Source of the DNA: Planctomicrobium sp.
GTDB taxonomy: Bacteria; Planctomycetota; Planctomycetia; Planctomycetales; Planctomycetaceae
Reading direction: 5' to 3'
Length of the DNA stretch: 10,935 nucleotides
NCBI GenBank assembly: GCA_029259835.1
Contig: JAJDEL010000757.1
Coordinates: 1-10,935, forward strand
Shown here: one piece after another, positions 1-6,526 of the stretch
How positions within the stretch are numbered: position 1 is the stretch's first letter
Layout: each line of letters begins with the position of its first letter
Translations under genes and position numbers: made by a program
The notes under the pieces: model-generated
Seen by the model: the letters and a program-made list of their open reading frames with translations, nothing else
Database searches by the model: none
What the model was told of the DNA's origin: nothing

Positions 1-162
1 ATCAGGTCGATGTCCCTCCCGTTGGTCCTCGTCCGCCAGCAACAACACTCGAGCGCGTCGTACTTGACTCGCTGGGGCAGACCGACTTCGAGACAACGTT
101 TCGAGTTGCTCCCGAAGTTCATCGCTCAGGCAGACTTCAACGTTCTTATTCGAATGCGGCAT
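1..162 (-). CDS. IS630-type transposase, N-terminal part (cut by window edge)
   Basis: This minus-strand frame is open from an ATG at 162 to the window edge and gives 54 residues starting MPHSNKNVEVCLSDEL. Residues 12-43 (LSDELREQLETLSRSRSAPA, then QVRRARVLLLAD) match the pattern at the start of IS630/Tc1-mariner-type transposases, where a helix-turn-helix region follows an 'R..ARILLLA' stretch. The catalytic DDE domain would lie outside the window. The start is supported by a strong ribosome binding site, AAGGAGG, five bases before the ATG on the minus strand. The end of the element should lie between 163 and the peroxiredoxin gene, but no terminal inverted repeat can be confirmed without the other end. 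Whether the element is intact cannot be judged. Family assignment rests on a short stretch, so a stand-alone IS630-like helix-turn-helix protein is possible. Confidence 0.68.
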   Translation of the reverse strand, partial: MPHSNKNVEVCLSDELREQLETLSRSRSAPASQVRRARVLLLADEDQREGHRPD

Positions 163-281
163 CCTTGCCTCCTTCACCAATTTGTCGTAAGACTCCACAA
201 GCAAAAGGCTAACCAAGAATGCCATTTAGCGGTAGACGAACTAGTAGGACATGTTCCTGCATGCCTTCCTAAGCATTCAAT

Positions 282-299
282 GGCTGGGAGGACCCTGCC
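282..299 (+). repeat. Short palindromic repeat upstream of peroxiredoxin gene
   Basis: The 18 bases GGCTGGGAGGACCCTGCC match the element at 8152-8169 at 16 of 18 positions on the same strand. The arms pair as GGC/GCC and GGG/CCC around one T-T mismatch. It lies 31 bases before the start codon at 331. It is one of several short GC-rich palindromes in this window. Confidence 0.6.
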
Positions 300-330
300 T
301 TACAGAAAATGAATTTTTGAGGAACATCAC

Positions 331-807
331 ATGGCGACAACACCAGAGGTTGGGAAGCGAGCACCGGCGTTTACATTGCCAGCATTCCCGGAAGGAAAAA
401 TCAGGCTCAGTCAATTCAAAGGGGAAAAGAACGTCGTCTTGTATTTCTATCCCCGCGACAACACGCCAGGTTGTACTCAGGAGTCGTGTGACTTTCGCGA
501 CAACTTGGCGCAATTTGAGAGTGCTGAAACAGTAGTCCTTGGCATTAGTGGCGACAGCATCAAATCGCATGAAAAGTTCGCCTCGAAGTTCGAGTTGCCG
601 TTCCCTCTGCTTGCCGACGAAGATCATTCTATCGCAGAGAAATACGGAGTCTGGGTCGAGAAAAAGAACTACGGCAAAACGTACATGGGTATCCAGCGAG
701 CGACTTTCCTCATCGACAAGCAAGGGAAGGTCGTTGCTGCCTGGCCGAAAGTGAAAGTCAAAGGGCACGTCGACGAAGTTCGCGAATCACTCGAAGAATT
801 GTCGTAA
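331..807 (+). CDS. bcp: Peroxiredoxin, PrxQ/BCP type (thiol peroxidase)
   Basis: This 158-residue protein has the full length of the BCP/PrxQ family, which reduces hydrogen peroxide and organic hydroperoxides using thioredoxin as electron donor. The AhpC/TSA thioredoxin fold covers the whole chain. The active site is visible as P41-x3-T45-x2-C48 in YPRDNTPGCTQESCDF. C48 is the expected peroxidatic cysteine, C53 five residues on is the resolving cysteine of the atypical two-cysteine type, and R123 (QRATFLID) is the expected catalytic arginine. There is no signal peptide, so the protein is cytoplasmic. The ATG at 331 follows GAGG nine bases upstream, and an in-frame TGA at 310 rules out a longer start. 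It stands alone, tail to tail with the small gene ending at 818. A short palindrome at 282-299 lies in its leader. Confidence 0.95.
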   Translation: MATTPEVGKRAPAFTLPAFPEGKIRLSQFKGEKNVVLYFYPRDNTPGCTQESCDFRDNLAQFESAETVVLGISGDSIKSHEKFASKFELPFPLLADEDHSIAEKYGVWVEKKNYGKTYMGIQRATFLIDKQGKVVAAWPKVKVKGHVDEVRESLEELS

Positions 808-817
808 CCAACATCTG

Positions 818-1000
818 TCAGGGCGACTCGTTCTCTTGCAGTTCATTCAACTGACGGCGAATTTCGCGAATGAGTTTGAGCTGCATCACCTGCAATTGCT
901 CCAGGCCTTCAATGTCGGATTGGACTTGCTGGACAGCGTCGAGATGTTGCGTTTCTTGCAGAATCGCAGAATGAGATTTTTTCAAAGTTCGTTTAGGCAT
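818..1000 (-). CDS. Small charged helical protein, function unknown
   Basis: This frame gives 60 residues from the ATG at 1000 (MPKRTLKKSHSAI) to a TGA at 818-820. The frame stays open upstream to 1174, but that extension crosses two hairpins and looks non-coding, so the internal ATG is preferred. After a lysine-rich start, residues 15-58 (QETQHLDAVQQVQSDIEGLE, then QLQVMQLKLIREIRRQLNEL) are rich in E, Q, L, I and R with hydrophobics spaced like a coiled coil. There is no signal peptide, cysteine or membrane segment. No clear Shine-Dalgarno precedes the start; instead a perfect hairpin at 1001-1016 touches the ATG. Its stop lies ten bases from the peroxiredoxin stop, tail to tail. I do not recognise the family. 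It could be a small oligomerising adaptor, and a spurious call remains possible. Confidence 0.55.
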   Translation of the reverse strand: MPKRTLKKSHSAILQETQHLDAVQQVQSDIEGLEQLQVMQLKLIREIRRQLNELQENESP

Positions 1001-1016
1001 CGGTTTTCTAAAACCG
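1001..1016 (-). promoter_or_regulatory. Hairpin touching the start codon of the small gene
   Basis: CGGTTTTCTAAAACCG is a perfect inverted repeat with seven-base arms and a two-base centre. On the minus strand it ends directly at the ATG at 1000, so in the transcript it could fold next to the start codon. A binding-site role on DNA is equally possible. Confidence 0.4.
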
Positions 1017-1026
1017 CCCGCATGCC

Positions 1027-1084
1027 ACGTCTCGGTCAAGACTGAAAGGTGAGAGAAACTCTCATTCAAACTTGATCGAGACGT
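1027..1084. repeat. Long, nearly continuous inverted repeat (58 bases)
   Basis: The outer arms ACGTCTCGGTCAAG (1027-1040) and CTTGATCGAGACGT (1071-1084) are complementary at 13 of 14 positions, and the exception can be a G-U pair. Inside, TGAA (1043-1046) pairs with TTCA (1065-1068) and TGAGAG (1050-1055) pairs with CTCTCA (1059-1064) around an AAA loop. Together this gives about 24 pairs. It lies in the 299-base gap between the lipoprotein stop at 1300 and the small gene start at 1000. No T-run follows on either strand, so a classic terminator is unlikely. The rest of the gap (1085-1299) shows nothing I can name. Confidence 0.7.
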
Positions 1085-1299
1085 ATATTCGTTTACGTTC
1101 AACACTAGTCCACGATACACGAATCGTTTTCTCAGACAAGCGTTTTCTTGGTTAAGACTTTTGGGATGAATCAAGTCTTATGTGTCGTTCCTGGCATCAC
1201 ATGGTGAAACTACACGGAAGGATGCATTATTTCGCCATAGAAACATCAAGAAGCAGATGTAAATTGAAGCAAATCAGTTCATATGCACCAACGCTATTG

Positions 1300-2667
1300 T
1301 TATTGAGAGCTGGTCAATACTTCGCCGACAAATTCCGTATCCGGAATCGTCCCCAGAAGATAGGTGTTGCGACCATCCTCGATTTGAACGGTGAGAGTCT
1401 TTGGGGTTCCAGATGTCGCGCCACCAATCACTGGATTCAATTCCAGTGCGTGTTCACCGACGGGGAGTTCAATTCGTAAGACCTGAATCTGGTCAGGCAG
1501 AAGCCCCCACCCACGCGTGTCGGCGTTTTCGGTTGCCTCCCATGCGATGCCAGCAAGTGTTAAGGCAAGGTCAGCTCCAGGCGCGGACTCCGCACCAACA
1601 TTATCTTTGATGGCGTACATTGCGGCCTTCTTAAGTGTCCGTCTCACAACTGCTCTGGCGAGGACGTTCGGAAAATTTGCTTCTGACTGCTGAACGGCAA
1701 ACTGACTCACATCTGTAATAGTCGCCGTCGTGCCGAGTTCTTCGTCATCAACATGCACGCTCACGTTCGAAATGAGGGATTGTCCTGGCAACACAATGGG
1801 AACTTTCACCGGAGCAACGGTTGGTGTCAGTTCCTGTTTGAGAACTTCACTGAGAATGCGGTCAACAACGAGCATCGCTGCCTGAGTTGGCACTTCAGAG
1901 GCTTCCACTTTCGTAGGTCCACGTCCGACCATACAGAAGAAATACAAAACGCCATGACCGGGTTCAGAGTGTCGACCATGCCGCGCACGTTCGAGGTCGA
2001 GTTTCCCATCGCGGAATTCGGTTTCCCAACTGACGACTTTCAGTCGTGACCGTTCGATATCGTCGTAGTCGGTATGCCGTTCTTCCAGCATCGCCGCGTG
2101 TATATACGGACCCAGTGCGACTCTTTTGAAATCAAGTTGTGAGTTCTCTGCTCGGCGATCCTGTTCAATTCGAGCGATGATCTCGTTTTGCTTCTCGCCA
2201 GCTTGCAGTGCATAGGCAGTTGCGTCTTCGCCACCATTCATTAGGTTCGAGATCGCAAGAAACGTGCGGATGAGAACTTTCTCGTAATCATCACCCGACC
2301 AGGCGATGCTTTGGTCGTCTTTCACCATTGCCAGGATTTGTTCGCGAGCATCTTTTTGCTCCAGATAATCCAAACGATCACGGACTTCGCGAAGTGTCTG
2401 CTCAGCTTTCTCTGGATTTCCGGTTGTCAATTCGACAATGGCTCGATCAAGCTTTAAGGCATCGGCTTCCTGCTTTTCTTTGACAATCAGCTCGTCAATC
2501 GTCTTCGATGCTTTCTCGACATGACCGGTGTAATAATCGTCGCGAACGCTCTCCAACCGATGGGCATGGGTTGAGCAGCCTGAGAGTGCGAGCATGAGCA
2601 AGCAACATACGGCGCCGAGTAAACGATGCGTCGTTTTCTTCAACAAGAGTTTTGACCAATTTAACAT
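1300..2667 (-). CDS. COG3014-type lipoprotein with N-terminal helical-repeat region
   Basis: From the ATG at 2667 the protein has 455 residues. The start MLNWSKLLLKK, a hydrophobic run and the lipobox LSGC (C31) mark a lipoprotein exported by Sec. Residues about 35-230 are helical and TPR-like (YYTGHVEKASKTIDELI, GNPEKAEQTL, then GGEDATAYALQAGEKQNEI). The C-terminal half has extracellular-type beta stretches and conserved-looking phrases: EPGHGVLYFF, LTPTVAPVKVPIV, and NADTRGWGLLPDQIQVLRI. This layout matches the uncharacterised COG3014 family of about 450-residue lipoproteins. The frame stays open to 2718, but that extension translates the palindromic repeat at 2681-2698 and would bury the signal peptide, so 2667 is preferred despite no clear Shine-Dalgarno. 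It lies 101 bases after the LpoB-like gene on the same strand and is probably co-transcribed. The family pairing suggests an envelope role; no activity is known. Confidence 0.8.
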   Translation of the reverse strand: MLNWSKLLLKKTTHRLLGAVCCLLMLALSGCSTHAHRLESVRDDYYTGHVEKASKTIDELIVKEKQEADALKLDRAIVELTTGNPEKAEQTLREVRDRLDYLEQKDAREQILAMVKDDQSIAWSGDDYEKVLIRTFLAISNLMNGGEDATAYALQAGEKQNEIIARIEQDRRAENSQLDFKRVALGPYIHAAMLEERHTDYDDIERSRLKVVSWETEFRDGKLDLERARHGRHSEPGHGVLYFFCMVGRGPTKVEASEVPTQAAMLVVDRILSEVLKQELTPTVAPVKVPIVLPGQSLISNVSVHVDDEELGTTATITDVSQFAVQQSEANFPNVLARAVVRRTLKKAAMYAIKDNVGAESAPGADLALTLAGIAWEATENADTRGWGLLPDQIQVLRIELPVGEHALELNPVIGGATSGTPKTLTVQIEDGRNTYLLGTIPDTEFVGEVLTSSQ

Positions 2668-2680
2668 TTCAGTAACGTAG

Positions 2681-2698
2681 GGCAGGCTCCCGCCTGCC
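2681..2698 (-). repeat. Short palindromic repeat before the COG3014-type gene
   Basis: The minus strand reads GGCAGGCGGGAGCCTGCC: seven-base arms GGCAGGC/GCCTGCC around GGGA. It lies 13 bases before the ATG at 2667. It is the clearest member of the GGCAGG..CCTGCC palindromes in this window. Confidence 0.75.
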
Positions 2699-2768
2699 TT
2701 CCTGATCAACACGCTCACAACGTTGGCGATAGAGGGGACTCTCCCTGCAAAATTGACGACCAGCAGGA

Positions 2769-3404
2769 TTACATCAGCGACTTCTTGTACATTTTCCGAA
2801 GTGTGGCAGACTCTTTGGTGAACTCACCAGTGTTGATGTCGACCATTTCAAATGTCAGCAGGTAGTCTCGTTGATACTTCTTGTTATCGCGGGTCGTTCC
2901 AGAGGTGATCTTCGCAAACAGTAGATAGTCGAACGGCTGATTCAACTTCTGCATTGTTTGCATGAAGAGTTCCTGGTTGTTCGGCATGAAGAGTTCATCT
3001 GGACGCAATCGAGATTCGTCAAGGCCGGCTTGGACATAGCGGCGACTGATCGAACTATAGAGGTCCGACTGTGAAAGTCGCGTGTCGATGAGTTCGTAAA
3101 TTTGTTCTTTGAAGTCGCGAATTTCTTCGGCGCTGCGGTTCTCGACTCCGACAAAGCATATCCTTTTTTTGCCAGTAGGTATTCCCTGCGCTGAGGCTTG
3201 CTGAATTTCTTGAATCTGTCGCCCCATCAGGCGACCTACTGCTTCGTCGATGAGTGGTTTCCAAGTTTCCGCACCTGCCTCATGGCTGGCGACGGCGTCA
3301 GCATCTTCACCTGTGAGAACCGTTGCCTTTTGAGTTCCACGGCATCCAAACACCGAAGCCGAACAGACAACAACAGAGGTTGTCAGAAAATCACGCCGAT
3401 CCAT
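2769..3404 (-). CDS. LpoB-like lipoprotein (penicillin-binding protein activator family)
   Basis: The protein has 211 residues from the ATG at 3404, close to the 213 of E. coli LpoB. LpoB is an outer-membrane lipoprotein that activates the peptidoglycan synthase PBP1B. The N-terminus MDRRDFLTTSVVVCSASVFG plus C21 combines a twin-arginine-like RRDFL motif with a lipobox, so it may be exported folded and lipidated. After a linker, residues from about 78 (KKRICFVGVENRS) to the end carry the LpoB/CsgG-like fold pattern: paired helices, the DYLLFAKITSGTTRDNK stretch and LTFEMVDINTGEF. The start follows GGAAG with about five bases of spacing; an upstream ATG at 3446 would put 14 residues before the signal and is not favoured. 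It precedes the COG3014-type gene, a pairing I recall from other bacteria. Whether it acts on a penicillin-binding protein here is inferred from family only. Confidence 0.78.
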   Translation of the reverse strand: MDRRDFLTTSVVVCSASVFGCRGTQKATVLTGEDADAVASHEAGAETWKPLIDEAVGRLMGRQIQEIQQASAQGIPTGKKRICFVGVENRSAEEIRDFKEQIYELIDTRLSQSDLYSSISRRYVQAGLDESRLRPDELFMPNNQELFMQTMQKLNQPFDYLLFAKITSGTTRDNKKYQRDYLLTFEMVDINTGEFTKESATLRKMYKKSLM

Positions 3405-3585
3405 GGCTCTTCCGAACTGATAAAGTATTGAACTAATCGCACACACACAGTTATCGAACCGAGGATGCTAAAACCTTATCAAAATGCAGCACAGTTCAGA
3501 TTGATTTGAAACGCAGCAGTGCTGCACAGTCGGCACAAATTGCCGAAAACTGAATTGTTTGACACACTGGGTGAGAGAGTTGCTA

Positions 3586-3624
3586 AACGCGTCGTACATA
3601 TAGATTGTACGGCTAAACCGCGTT
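3586..3624 (-). terminator. Two-part hairpin after the small secreted protein gene
   Basis: Outer arms AACGCG (3586-3591) and CGCGTT (3619-3624) enclose inner arms CGTACA (3593-3598) and TGTACG (3606-3611). On the minus strand it begins six bases after the stop codon at 3630-3632 and is followed by a short TTT. It probably ends or slows transcription of that gene, although the T-run is weak. The rest of 3405-3585 has a small GCAGCA-G-TGCTGC palindrome and nothing else I can name. Confidence 0.45.
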
Positions 3625-3629
3625 GTAAA

Positions 3630-4133
3630 TCAGCGTCTGTTCTTCAAAATGAACAAAGCCTTTTGTCGATCAAAACTCTTCGACTCTAAGCGATTCCTTG
3701 TGACTCTTTTCTTTGCTATTCGAGATGAGACGCTTCTGTTTTTCAGAATATATTGAACACGAGGATCTGTGCTCAACGCCGTGCTGTCGGGAGAGGAACG
3801 ATGCTCTGCAAAACGTCGTTGACCTTCCAGTAAAACCAGTCGATCTATCAGCTCAAAATCGTGGATGTAGACTGATGTCTCTGCGTATGAAGACGAAACG
3901 GCGCTGCCGAATGCCGTTCCATAAGGCATGGGACCGTAAGTTGGCACCGACGTTGCAGCTTTTGAAACACCACCCAGAAATGCCGAGCCTCGGTCAGGCA
4001 CGACAACAGTTGTATCAATACTGAACTGCTGCACAACCGGTTGCTGAACCTGAACATTTTGGGCATGTGTCACGGAAACAACCGCCAAGGTGAGAATCAC
4101 AACGAGATTGAAACGCAACATATTTGCTTCCAT
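3630..4133 (-). CDS. Small secreted protein with VPDRG..LGG motif
   Basis: The protein has 167 residues from the ATG at 4133. A second ATG at 4121 (MLRFNLVVILTL) is equally plausible, with GGAAG just before it. A Sec signal peptide is clear (LRFNLVVILTLAVVSVTHAQ, likely cleaved after A24). Residues 35-56 (QQFSIDTTVVVPDRGSAFLG) resemble the 'TTVsVPDGGTvlLGG' strand-turn-strand motif of the secretin domain and of small planctomycete exported proteins. The rest is not secretin-like and is too short for a pore. The C-terminus is basic and repeats ILKNR at 129-133 and 162-166. It stands between the phosphatase and the LpoB-like gene, all on the minus strand, with a probable terminator hairpin behind it and an inverted repeat in its leader. 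Function is unknown; a periplasmic or surface location is likely. Confidence 0.72.
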   Translation of the reverse strand: MEANMLRFNLVVILTLAVVSVTHAQNVQVQQPVVQQFSIDTTVVVPDRGSAFLGGVSKAATSVPTYGPMPYGTAFGSAVSSSYAETSVYIHDFELIDRLVLLEGQRRFAEHRSSPDSTALSTDPRVQYILKNRSVSSRIAKKRVTRNRLESKSFDRQKALFILKNRR

Positions 4134-4165
4134 ATTGAAGCCCCGGTTCTTGCAGTGTCTTCAAT
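4134..4165 (-). promoter_or_regulatory. Inverted repeat in the leader of the small secreted protein gene
   Basis: ATTGAAG (4134-4140) and CTTCAAT (4159-4165) are perfectly complementary around an 18-base loop. On the minus strand the downstream arm ends at the ATG at 4133. It may fold in the mRNA and limit ribosome access, or bind a dimeric regulator. Confidence 0.35.
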
Positions 4166-4228
4166 GTCCGAGTCGAAATGATACAAACTATTTCTAATCG
4201 ATACAGTGCATTTTCATTCGCAAGCAAT

Positions 4229-5677
4229 CTACTCGTTTGGGTTTACTTCGACTTGTTTGAATTCGTTGACGAGCTTTCCATGATCATCGTGATGCCGAAA
4301 CGCAATCGTGGGTACTCCATTCTCGAGGAAGATGTTCACAGTTAAAAAACCACCTTTGACCCGGTGAAATGGCTGGATTTCAAAGTCGCGTCCTGGAGTC
4401 CCTCCGGCATGCTTGTCGCTTGCCGGGCCGCAGGAGAATTCGCGAAGTTTGGTTTTCGGATCGATAGAAAAATATTGCCAGTGCCGGTCTCCGCAACAGA
4501 TGAATAAGTTGTCGAGTTTGTTTTCAGCGGTCCAGTTTCGGAACAGGTCGCCTTCGTATTGAAACACTTCGTTGGCGTGATTATCTTTCTTGCCGCCTCG
4601 GTCAGGACCAACAATTGGTGTAGGACTGATGAGGACTTTGAAATCGGCGTCGCTTTCGAGAATCGATTTCATCAACCATTCGCGTTGCTCTTTTCCCCAA
4701 ATTGATTTGTCAGGACCATCCGGCATGTTGTTCGGTGAGCGATACAGCCGCCCTTCGACCATCCAGATCTGCAGCCCTTGCCCATAGCGAATTGTCCGGT
4801 GAGTCGGCTGTGTTCCGAGCGGAACCTGTTCTCGAAATGTTCCGAAGCCTTCCTCAAAAGTAAGCGGCAACATGAACTTCGGCTTCATTGTCGGCCAGCA
4901 ATCGTTGCTCAAGGCGTCGTGATCATCGACTTCCCAATAACCTGGGATTGTTCTATGAAATTCAATATGCCGAGGCAATGAATACATTCGATGCCAGTGA
5001 TACCGAGCGAGTTCAACAGTGTTTGCTCGTGGGGCTTCGTTGTCGTAGTAAACCGTATCGCCCGTCGGCACTAAAAAATCGACACCGACTTTTTTCATCG
5101 CTGGATAGATATGAAAACCATCCTTGTGATCGAGGTCTTTGTACATCTGACCGGTCACAACGGCAAAAGAGACATCCTGCCATTTGTCTTTGACGGTCGG
5201 AGTTGAAAATGATCCGGTGGCGATAGCAGAAATTTCTGCGTTTTCATCATCTTTCGCTTCGACTCTGAGATAGTACTTCGTATTTGGTTTCAGATCAGTC
5301 AATTCAAACTGATGAACGAAATCGTCTTCCGCCCCAACCTCCACATACCCAGTAAAACTCGCAGGAGTGAGGCTCTCATCTTTCGACCAGAGAAGCCGAA
5401 CCAGTCCAGCTGCGCCGGTGATTTCACCTTCTCGATCCGCTACGGGAACCTGTTCCGCTCCAGGCTTGGACCCTCTCGATCTGCGGAGGGGGGCTGCGAC
5501 GACTCCATTCCAGTTTCGTTCCTTCGTTTTCGTGATTCGCGTCCAGACCACGGCTGAGTTTTGACGGACTTCTCCTACTCGCAATCCCATTCCCAGTTCC
5601 GCAGCTTGAGCCTCAACGGACGTCAACAGTAGCAACAGACTCGACATCAAAAGTACAGCACATCGAATTCTCGCCAT
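4229..5677 (-). CDS. PhoD-like metallophosphatase, secreted
   Basis: From the ATG at 5677 the protein has 482 residues. The signal peptide is MARIRCAVLLMSSLLLLL with cleavage near AQA-A (25-26). Residues about 28-162 form the N-terminal fibronectin-like domain of PhoD proteins (SAVVWTRI, LKPNTKYYLRVEA). The metallophosphatase domain follows: GDTVYYD (206-212), DDHDALSND (251-259), the WGKEQREWL stretch (327-335) and GDRHWQY (396-402). PhoD enzymes are exported phosphodiesterases or phosphatases with a metal centre, used in phosphate scavenging. Two oddities: the usual S-C-Q at the first metal motif reads T175-G-Q, and the family's usual D-x-R reads E308-G-R. GAGG lies about eight bases before this ATG, which favours it over the ATG at 5719, where 14 residues would precede the signal. 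It is divergent from the SufR-like gene. Substrate is unknown; homologues can act on other phosphoesters. Confidence 0.87.
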   Translation of the reverse strand: MARIRCAVLLMSSLLLLLTSVEAQAAELGMGLRVGEVRQNSAVVWTRITKTKERNWNGVVAAPLRRSRGSKPGAEQVPVADREGEITGAAGLVRLLWSKDESLTPASFTGYVEVGAEDDFVHQFELTDLKPNTKYYLRVEAKDDENAEISAIATGSFSTPTVKDKWQDVSFAVVTGQMYKDLDHKDGFHIYPAMKKVGVDFLVPTGDTVYYDNEAPRANTVELARYHWHRMYSLPRHIEFHRTIPGYWEVDDHDALSNDCWPTMKPKFMLPLTFEEGFGTFREQVPLGTQPTHRTIRYGQGLQIWMVEGRLYRSPNNMPDGPDKSIWGKEQREWLMKSILESDADFKVLISPTPIVGPDRGGKKDNHANEVFQYEGDLFRNWTAENKLDNLFICCGDRHWQYFSIDPKTKLREFSCGPASDKHAGGTPGRDFEIQPFHRVKGGFLTVNIFLENGVPTIAFRHHDDHGKLVNEFKQVEVNPNE

Positions 5678-5822
5678 CACTGACCTCACAATCCATAGAA
5701 ACACGTTGATGTCAAACACTTTACGATATTTTGAAGAGTCTGTGAATCGACTCGGCGAAGACGATACTACCTTGTTTGCTTTCTCATCTCTAAAACCGCT
5801 TAATTCTTTTACACAATACTTA

Positions 5823-5850
5823 TTGTCAAAAATGTCTCAATGGCTATACT
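5823..5850 (+). promoter_or_regulatory. Probable sigma-70-type promoter for the SufR-like gene
   Basis: TTGTCA (5823-5828) and TATACT (5845-5850) are separated by 16 bases in an AT-rich stretch, 38 bases before the ATG at 5889. Both hexamers are near the bacterial housekeeping consensus. Transcription would begin near 5857. Confidence 0.55.
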
Positions 5851-5856
5851 TCGGGA

Positions 5857-5880
5857 ACATGGATGGTATATCAAACATGT
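5857..5880 (+). promoter_or_regulatory. Candidate operator at the SufR-like gene start
   Basis: ACATG (5857-5861) and CATGT (5876-5880) form an inverted repeat, with an inner GAT/ATC pair (5862-5864 reads GAT, 5870-5872 ATC). It covers the predicted transcription start of the regulator gene. SufR proteins elsewhere repress their own locus through inverted repeats, so this is a plausible site for autoregulation. It does not match the cyanobacterial CAAC-N6-GTTG form. Confidence 0.3.
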
Positions 5881-5888
5881 GAGAAACA

Positions 5889-6509
5889 ATGTCACGCGAC
5901 CAGTCAGATCATGAATTCCTCAGCGTTTTGCAGCGACAATCGCCTGCAACCGTGCATGTTCTGTGTGATGCCATCGGGGTGACAGCAACGGCTGTTCGGC
6001 AAAAACTGATGCGATTTCAAGCTGAAGGGTTTGTTGCTCGCGAGGTGACACGGCAAGAACGAGGTCGTCCTTGCCACACGTATCACCTGACAGCATCAGG
6101 AGTTAAGGAATTAGGAGACGATCACGCGGAGATTGCTGCGATCCTATGGCGGCAGATTATGTCGATCAAACAACATGAAGTTCGACAGTCTGTTTTGAGT
6201 GGAGTAAAAAACGCCTTGGTCGAGCGATTTGGTGATTGCAGCGACGGAGCCAGTCTCGCCAGCAGGTTGCAGATGTTGACCTCAAAAATGGCGGAACAGG
6301 GATTCGATCTGGAATTCAAACCAGGGGCGGAAGCCTCAGATTTGCCGATTTTGCGAGAGTATAACTGTCCGTACCACGAATTGGCGGAGGAAGATTCATC
6401 AATTTGTGACTTGGAACAGTCGGTGTTTTCGGAACTTTTGGGAGTTCCGGTCGAGTTGTCATCGTGCCGTTTAGACGGACATCAGTGTTGTGAGTTTCAA
6501 GTCGGATAA
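5889..6509 (+). CDS. sufR: SufR-like Fe-S-sensing transcriptional regulator
   Basis: The protein has 206 residues. Residues 10-75 form a winged helix-turn-helix (FLSVLQRQSPATVHVLCDAI, VTATAVRQKLMRFQAEGFV, wing GRPCHTYHLTASG). The C-terminal part carries the SufR-type cysteine pattern: C160-P-Y, then C173 twelve residues on, then C193 and the pair C200-C201 in DGHQCCEF. In cyanobacteria and actinobacteria SufR binds an Fe-S cluster through such cysteines and represses the suf operon when clusters are sufficient. The middle (76-155) is helical and probably mediates dimerisation. The gene starts the plus-strand cluster with nuoB, sufC and sufB, consistent with local control of Fe-S assembly. Its ribosome site is weak (GTGAG). 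A 197-base gap separates it from nuoB, so the downstream genes may also have a promoter of their own. Cluster binding is inferred, not shown. Confidence 0.82.
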   Translation: MSRDQSDHEFLSVLQRQSPATVHVLCDAIGVTATAVRQKLMRFQAEGFVAREVTRQERGRPCHTYHLTASGVKELGDDHAEIAAILWRQIMSIKQHEVRQSVLSGVKNALVERFGDCSDGASLASRLQMLTSKMAEQGFDLEFKPGAEASDLPILREYNCPYHELAEEDSSICDLEQSVFSELLGVPVELSSCRLDGHQCCEFQVG

Positions 6510-6526
6510 CTGTTAAAGATTCATCG

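Noticed and set aside
10..312. 100-codon plus-strand frame at the left edge
   Set aside because: It runs opposite the transposase start and through the palindrome at 282-299; its composition is not protein-like.
1180..2049. Plus-strand open frames opposite the COG3014-type gene and in the gap before it
   Set aside because: They have no ribosome site or recognisable domain, and most of the span is antisense to a protein with a clear lipoprotein signal and family phrases.
2734..2748. Possible further GGCAGG-type palindrome (minus strand GCAGGGAGAGTCCCC)
   Set aside because: Only the left half resembles the other elements and the arms pair poorly, so it may be a decayed copy or chance.
3713..4024. 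103-codon plus-strand frame
   Set aside because: It is antisense to the small secreted protein, which has a clear signal peptide, and has no recognisable motif.
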